Positions 56,887-64,000 of a DNA stretch of 64,000 bases are shown here, one piece after another. The translations under genes were made by a program, and so were the position numbers. The notes below the pieces were generated by a model. That model searched no databases, was not told where the DNA came from, and saw only the letters and a list, made by a program, of their open reading frames with translations. Positions within the stretch are counted from its first letter, which is position 1. The number at the start of each line of letters is the position of its first letter. The stretch is taken from NCBI GenBank assembly GCA_963757155.1, contig CAVWQS010000007.1, positions 4,042 through 68,041 of the forward strand, read 5' to 3'. This DNA comes from DASXQK01 sp963757155 (GTDB lineage: Bacteria; Pseudomonadota; Alphaproteobacteria; Dongiales; Dongiaceae).

Positions 56887-59800
56887 ATGTCGAGGGGGTT
56901 GCTTCGGGTTTCGGGGTGGATCCGGCTTGGCGGTGGGGCCGACAGGGGCGATCGCGCTCCTCCTCGGTAGTCTTGCTGCTGCTGGCGGCCGGTGCCGGCC
57001 CGGGCGCAATGCGTCGGGAACACCTGCACGGTGGCGACGGCCGCCGATCTGGTGAGCGCGCTCACCACCATCGACACCACCCCCGGCACCTACATCATCA
57101 ACATCACGAGCAGACATCACGCTCGATGCCGGCACCACTTTGCCGGCGATCACCGGCAGCGCCAACAACGTGACCATCAACGGCGGCCCCGGCATCACCC
57201 TCGACGGCGGGAGCGTCCAGCGCGGCTTCTTCGTCTATCAGGGCACCGTCGCGATCAACGATCTGACCATCCAGAACACCGTGGCCCAGGGCGGCGCCGG
57301 CGGCGGACGGCGCTGCGCGGCGGCGGCGGCGGCGGGCTGGGCGGCGCCCTGTTCGTGGCCAACGGCGCCAGCCTGTCGGTGAGCAATGTCGCCTTGACCG
57401 GCAACAGTGCCCTTGGCGGCGCGGGCGGCAACGCGACCGGCGTCACGAATTCAGCGGCGGCGGCGGTGGTTTGGGCGGGAATGGCGCCAGCAGCGCAGCA
57501 GCGAGGAATTCAGGCGGCGGCGGCGGCGGCCTGGGCATCGGGGCCGATGGCGGCAGCGGCAGCCACAGCAGTCCCGGCGGGACGGTGCCGCGGGAATCGC
57601 GCTGCGTGCCGCAAGCGGCGGCGACGCATCAGGGGGGACCGGCGGCCTCAACGGCGGCGGCGGCGGCGGCGGCGGCGCCTTTGCCAACGCCGGCGGCGGC
57701 GGCGGCGTCGCTGGCGGCGGCGGCGGCGGCTTGGCGGCGGCGGCGGCGCGGCGGCTTTGGCGGCGGCGGCGGCGGCGGCTTCGGCGGCGGCGGCGGCGGC
57801 GGCGGCTTCGGCGGCGGCGGCGGCGGCGAGCGGCGGTGGCAATGGCGGCGGCGGGCGGCTTCGGCGGCGGCGGCGGCGGCGGCGGCTTCGGCGGCGGCGG
57901 CGCGACTGCCGGCGGCGGCGGCTTCGGCGGCGGCACGGCGGCATGGCGGACGACTGCCGGCGGCGGCGGCGGCGGGCTGGGCGCGGGCGGCGCCATCTTC
58001 GTGCAGCAGGGCGGCATCCTGACGGTCGACGGCCCGCTCACCGTCAACGGCAATTCGGTCACGGCCGGCGCCGGCGGCGCGGGCAACGGCGGCGGCCCCG
58101 GCACCGCCGGCTCGGCCTATCGGCAGCGGCATGTTCCTGCAGGGCAGCGGCACCGTCACCTTCTCGCCCGGCGGCGGCCAGACCCAGACGATCTCCAATG
58201 CCATCGCCGACCAGACGGGCAGCGGCGGCACCGGCGGCAATGCCGGAAGCTGGGCGCTGAGCAAGACCGGCGCCGGCACGCTGGTGCTCGGGGGGACCAA
58301 CACCTACACCGGCGGCACGAATGTCACCGGCGGCACGCTCAGCATCTCCGCCGACGCCAATCTGGGCAATGGCGGGACGGTGGCGCTGGGCGACGGCACC
58401 GGCATCACCTTCACCGCCGGCGGCACCTACAGCCATGACATCACGGTCGCGGGCGATCCGGCCTTCGACGTCGGCACGGGCCTGACGGTGACCCAGAGCG
58501 GCGTCGATCGCCGATGGCGCGACGCCGGGCGAGGTGGAGAAGACGGGCGCCGGCACGCTGGTCTCGGCGCCGCCAACACCTATACCGGCGGGACGACGAT
58601 CGGTCAGCGCCGGCACGCTGCAGCTCGGCACCGGCGGCAGCCTGGCCTCGACCGGCGCGCTGACGGTGAACGGCGGCACCTTCGACCTCAACGACCACAC
58701 CCAGACGGTGGGACCTTCTCGGGTGCCGGCGGCACGGTCGATCTCGGCACCGGCGCGCTGACGGTGACCAGGGCACCGCGGCGAGCTATGCCGGCACGAT
58801 CACGGCTCCGGCAGCCTGACCAAGGAGGGCAGCGGCACGCTGATCCTCTCGGGCACCAACAACTATCCGGGGGCACGACGGTCAGCGGCGGCACGCTGCA
58901 AGGCGACACCGACAGCCTGCAAGGCGACATCACCGACAACGCCAATGTGACCTTCGACCAGTCCGCCGCCGGCAGCTATGGCGGCGTGCTGTCCGGCAGC
59001 GGCACGCTGACCAAGAGCGGGAGCGGCACGCTGACCCTCTCGGGCAGCCAACATCTACCAGGGCGACACGAACGTGACCGGCGGCACGCTCTCCATCTCC
59101 TCCGACGCCAATCTCGGCAATGGCGGGACGGTGAACCTGGCCGAGGGCACCACCCTCTCCTTCACCGCCGGCGGCACCTACACCCACGACGTCACGGTGA
59201 CGGGCGATCCGATCTTCGACACCAACGGCAACACGGTGACCGAGAACGGGCAGATCACCGATGGCGGCAGCCCGCCGCCGGGCGAGGTGGTGGTGACGGG
59301 CGGCGGCACGCTGGTGCTGGGCAATGCGGCCAACAGCTATTCCGGCGGCACCACGGTGATCGAGGGCAGCACGGTCAGCGTCGCCGCCGATGGCGATCTC
59401 GGCGCCGCGGCGGGCGGCGTGACCCTCGGCGATGCGACGACCGGCGGCACGCTCGCCACCACGGCCAGCTTCGACAGCGCGCGCGACGGTGACGCTGGCG
59501 ACGGCGGCGGCACGGTCGACACCGCAGGCGGCGTGACGACGGGCCTCTCGGGCGATCACGGCGGCGCCGGCGCGCTGACCAAGACCGGCGCCGGCACGCT
59601 GATCCTCTCCGGCACCAACGACTATACCGGCGGCAACGACGGTGAGCGGCGGCACGCTGCAGGGCACGACCACCAGCCTGCACGGCGACATCACCGACAA
59701 CGCCAATGTGACCTTCGACCAGGACACGAACGGCAGCTCTTCGGCCAGCATCAGCGGCGGCGGCAGCGCTGACCAAGCTGGGCAGCGGCACGGTGACCCT

Positions 59801-62800
59801 CGCCGGCGCCATGTTCTACGCCGGCGGCACGATCATCAGCGGCGGCGCGCTGCAGGGTACGACGGCGAGCCTCAAGGGCACCATCTCGACGGCGACCGGC
59901 ACGAGCGTCATCCTTGTCCAGGATTCCTCGGGCTCCAACTTCAGCGGGACGATCACCGGCCAGGGCAGCCTGATCAAGAACGGCGCCGGCACGATCACCC
60001 TGCAGGGCGGCCCCAACAGCTACAGCGGCGGGACGACGATCAACGCCGGCAGCTCTGGTGGGCGACAGCACCACCCTCCAGGGCGACATCACCGACAATG
60101 CCACCTTCGGCCTGTCCTTCGATCAGGTCACCGACGGCAGCTATGGCGGCCAGATCTCCGGCAGCGGCGGGGTGGGCAAATTCGGCGCCGGCACGCTGAC
60201 CCTGACGGGCAGCAACAGCTATACCGGCGGCACGACGATCACGCAGGGCACCCTTCGGCTCGGCACCGGCGGCAGCCTGGCCTCGACCGGCGTGGTCATC
60301 CTGGGCAGCCCCGGCGTCACCTTCGATATCAACGGCCACGACCAGACGATCGGCGGGCTCGAGCGGTTCCATCGGCACGATCGAGCTCGGCGACGGCAGG
60401 CTGACGGACGCCCAGATCAGCCCCCTGCAGAGCTCCTTCGTCGGCACGATCAACGGCACCGGCAGCCTGGTGAAGGCCGGCGTCGGCACGCTGCTTCTCT
60501 TCGGCACCAACACCTACAGCGGCGGCACCACCGTGAGCGGGGGCGGCCTCGCCGTCACCTCGGATGCCAGCCTGGGCAATGGCGGGACGGTGGCGATGGA
60601 AGCGGGGACGACCCTCTTCTTCGAGGGCGGCGGGACCTACAGCCATGCCATGACGCTGGCCGGCGATCCGACGCTTCAATGTCTCGCCGAGCCTTACCGT
60701 GACCCAGACCGGCCGGATCAGCGACGGGGCCAGCCCCGGCAAGGTGCAGCTGGCCGGCGGCGGTACGCTGGTGCTGGCCAATGCCGCCAACAGCTATTCC
60801 GGCGGCACGGTGGTGACGGAGGCCAGCACCCTCAGCATCTCTGCCGACGGCGATCTCGGTGCCGTGGCCGGCGGGCTCACTCTGGGCGATGCCGACACCG
60901 CCGGCATCCTCGTGGTCACGAACACGCTGAGCTCGGCGCGCAACATCACGCTCGGCGCCGGGGACGCCGGCATCGTCACGTCGAGCGGCGTGACGGCGAC
61001 CCTGGGCGGCGTCATCTCCGGCGACGGCGGCTTGTTCCTGCTCGGACCCGGCACGGTGAGCCTCACCAATGCCGATAGCTATACCGGTGGGACGACGATC
61101 GCCGCCGGCACGCTGCAACTCGGCAGCGGCGGCAGCCTGGCTTCGAGCGGCCTCCTCACCATCGGCGGCGGGACCTTCGATCTCAACGGCAACGACCAGA
61201 CCGTGGCGGGGCTCACCATCATCCCCGGCAGCGCCGGCGCGATCATGCTCGGCGACGCCACCCTCACCGTCAACCAGGCGGACACGACCCAATTCAACGG
61301 CGTCATCTCCGGCGAGGGCGGCCTGACCAAGACCGGCGCCGGGCTGCTGAGCCTCACCGGCGCCAGTACCTATACCGGCGCCACCACGGTCGATGCCGGC
61401 ACGCTGCGGCTCGATCCCCGCGGCAGCCTTGCGACGACCACCGCGCTCATCGTCGATGGCGGCATCTTCGATCTGGAGAACGGCGGCCAGACCGTGGATC
61501 GCTCTCCGGCACCGGCGGCGCCGTCACTCTGGGCAATGGCAGCCTGACCGTGGACCAGGCCACGAACACGAGCTTCGCCGGCAGCATCGGCGGCGGCGGC
61601 GCCCTGATCAAGGACGGTATCGGCACCCTGGCCCTCTCGGGCAGCAACGGCTACACCGGCGGCACACAGGTGAATGGCGGAACGCTGGCGGTCTCGGCCG
61701 ACGACAATCTGGGCACCGGCGGGACGGTGGCGCTCGCCGAGGGCACGACCCTCTCCTTCCTCGCCGGCGGGACCTTCACCCACGACGTCACGGTGACCGG
61801 GGATCCGATCTTCGACACCAACGGCCATACGGTGATCGAGAATGGCAAGATCACCGATGGCGGCAGCCCGCCGCCGGGTGAGGTGGTGGTCACGGGCGGC
61901 GGAACACTGGTGCTTGGCAATGCGGCCAACAGCTATTCCGGCGGCACGACGGTCATCCAGAACAGCACGGTGAGCATCGCCGCCGATGGCGATCTGGGCG
62001 CACCCGCCGGCGGTCTCGCTCTGGGCGATGCCACCACGTCGGGCACGCTCGCCACCACGGCGAGCTTCACCAGCGCGCGCGCCCTCAGCCTGGCGGCCGG
62101 AGGCGGGACCATCGACACGGGCACCGGCGTGACGACGACCCTCTCCGGCATCATCGGCGGCGCCGGCGGGCTGACCAAGACCGATACCGGCACGCTGGTC
62201 CTCGCCGCCGCCGAGACCTATACCGGCGGCACGGAGATCGATGCCGGCACGCTGCGGCTCGGCCCGGCGGCAGCCTGGCCCCGGCCGGGTCCTCGACCAT
62301 GACCGGCGGGACCTTCGATCTCAACGGCAACAGCCAGACCCTGGCCGGGCTCGCGGCAGCGCCGGGGCCATCACGCTCGGCAGCGGCGATCTCACGGTCG
62401 AACCAGGCCGGCGCCACGGCCTTCAACGGCAAGATCTCCGGCACCGGCGGCGCTGACCAAGGCCGGCGCCGGCATCCTCGGCCTCACCGGCGCCAGAGCT
62501 ATACCGGCGGCACCACCGTCAGCGCCGGCACGCTGCAGCTCGGGCCCGGCGGCAGCCTGGCCTCGACCACCGCGCTCACCGTCAATGGCGGGAGCTTCGA
62601 TCTCGAGAACGGCGGCCAGACGGTGGGGATCGCTCTCCGGCACCGGCGGCGCGATCACGCTGGGCAACGGATCGCTCACCGTGAACCAGAGCATCACCAC
62701 CAGCTTCCTCGGCAACATCTCGGGCAGCGGCGGCCTGACCAAGGGCGGCGGCGGCACGCTGATCCTCGACGGCGACCAACGACTATACCGGCCTCACCTC

Positions 62801-64000
62801 GGTCGATAACGGCGCGCTGGAGATCGGCGATGCCGATCACACGACGGCCAGCCTCGCGGGCCCGGTCACCGTCGGCGCGGACGGCAAGCTCGAGGGCCAC
62901 GGCACCATCGGCGGCGATGTCGCCAATACGACGGCGGCGCGCGTCTCGCCCGGCGGCAGCATCGGCACGCTGACCGTCAGCGGCAATTACACGCCAGGGC
63001 CGACCAGCCGCTGGTGATCGAGGTCTCGCCGACGGCGGCCTCCCAGCTCCATGTGCTGGGCAATGCCAGCCTCGCCGGCAGCTGACATGGTCTACGAGCC
63101 GGGGGTCTACAGCCAGGCGAGCTACGACATCCTCAAGGCCGGCAGCATCACCGGCACCTTCGCCGATGTCACCGGCAGGACCCCAGGGGCTTCGACCAGT
63201 CCCTCACCTATTCGCCGACCGATCGTGACCCTGGACGTCGACGCGGCGGCCCGATCATCGTGGCGCCGACCAACGACACGATCTTCACGGCGCTCAGCAC
63301 CGCCGCCTTGCTGGCGGCGCAGCAGGCCAATAGGGCGCTGCTGACCCATATGGGCGAGCTGCATCTCGGCACCGGCAGCCCGAAGGTGCAGACCGCGCTG
63401 GCCGCCACGGCGCCGACGCAGGTCGCCTTCACCGGCACCGCCGATCAGCTCGCCGATCTGCTGCCGCAGATCCCCCAGGCGGTCGGGCCAGATGGGCGGC
63501 TGGTTCAAGGCCATCGGCAGCTTCGCCAGCCTCGACGGCAGCATCAGCACCCCCGGCTTCGACACCCAGGCCGGCGGCTTCCTCGCCGGCTTCGACAAGG
63601 CCTTCAGCCCCAACCTCACGGGCGGCATCGCCGCGGCTATCTCCACACCAATCTGAGCGAGGCCGGCGGGGCCAGCGGCAGCCTCGATACGCCGCGGCTC
63701 GCGGTCTACGGCACCTATACGCTTGGGGATTTCGCCATCGATGCCACGGCGGGCTATGCCTATGACTTCATCAATTCATCGCGGCCCTTCGCCACTCTCG
63801 GCCAGACGGCGTCATCGAGCTACAACGGCCAGGAGGCGAATGCGGCGATCCAGGTGAGCACGCGGGCGAACTTCGCCGGCATCACCTTCATGCCGGCTGC
63901 GGGTCTCGCCTATGTCCATGTCGCCCAGAACCGGGGTCAGCGAGACGGCGCGCCGGGATTTAATCTGAGCGTCAACGGCAACAGCGCGAACTCGCTAAGG
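56887..64000 (+). pseudogene. Type V autotransporter, copy 2, heavily frameshifted, runs off the window
   Basis: This paralog of copy 1 starts at ATG 56887, within a shared GCCGGGGGC-AGATGTCGA context. It shows the same order: signal peptide, CVGNTCTV, NVTINGGPGITLDGG, a polyglycine tract (57640-57990), about 18 passenger repeats, the linker and barrel strands (63250 onward, nearly identical to 55290-56050). The barrel end lies beyond 64000. Frame changes are very frequent, roughly one per 100-300 bases. The longest open pieces are 58131-58500, 59074-59490, 60699-61490 and 61550-62270. Its indels do not coincide with those of copy 1. Confidence 0.75.
57640..57990 (+). repeat. GGC-rich polyglycine tract, copy 2
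   Basis: Dense GGC triplets interleave with GGCTTCGGC (Gly-Phe-Gly) units. The tract changes frame several times, so the intended protein reads as polyglycine only when frames are joined. Confidence 0.85.

Overview
The window reads as high-GC chromosome of an alphaproteobacterium, most likely a Rhodospirillales-type soil or plant-associated heterotroph. The support is inference from gene content: a class I lysyl-tRNA synthetase, a Usg protein, a COX15-type heme A synthase, a CIRCE-controlled groESL operon, a single-chain methylmalonyl-CoA mutase with MeaB, and intergenic palindromic repeats of the kind common in this class. No rRNA, tRNA, CRISPR array or prophage was seen.

Layout, 0-34 kb. 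The left edge holds the end of a CmcJ/NvfI-type oxidoreductase, then a DUF2252 gene. A leftward sugar ABC operon follows (Tat-exported binding protein, double-NBD ATPase, permease), then a small exported protein and a beta-helix membrane protein with a frameshift. A rightward block carries methylmalonyl-CoA mutase, a membrane-anchored coiled-coil protein, an Atm1-type exporter and MeaB. Next come rpmB, a dienelactone hydrolase, an MFS pump with an apparent non-AUG start, a DUF5939/class III cyclase, a HAD phosphatase overlapping pyrD, and an S24-type repressor. An intact IS4-family element with terminal repeats and a 10-bp target duplication sits inside a palindromic repeat. After it lie a class IV aminotransferase, lysK (frameshifted), a DinG/XPD-like helicase (three frameshifts), a TerB-like protein and an orphan AbrB antitoxin.

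Layout, 32-64 kb. groEL/groES with a CIRCE operator is followed by usg, ctaA coupled to a COG0523 metal GTPase, and a four-gene polyamine-type ABC importer. Then come a cold-shock gene, an IS630 remnant, a PuuB-like oxidase, fucU, mscL, an anion transporter and an acyl-CoA dehydrogenase. The last 15 kb holds two tandem paralogous type V autotransporters, each about 7.3 kb or more, built of a glycine-rich segment, about 17 autotransporter-associated beta-strand repeats and a C-terminal beta-barrel. Both are broken by many one-base indels. The indels fall at different places in the two copies, which suggests consensus errors in repetitive GC-rich DNA at least as strongly as real decay.

The genes form ordinary metabolic groups: odd-chain/propionyl-CoA metabolism (mutase plus MeaB), sugar uptake, polyamine uptake with a candidate oxidase, and protein folding. 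I found no clear new multi-gene system. The most unusual parts are the tandem autotransporters, the composite intergenic repeat modules, and the 40-residue-repeat coiled-coil protein lying between the mutase and its chaperone.
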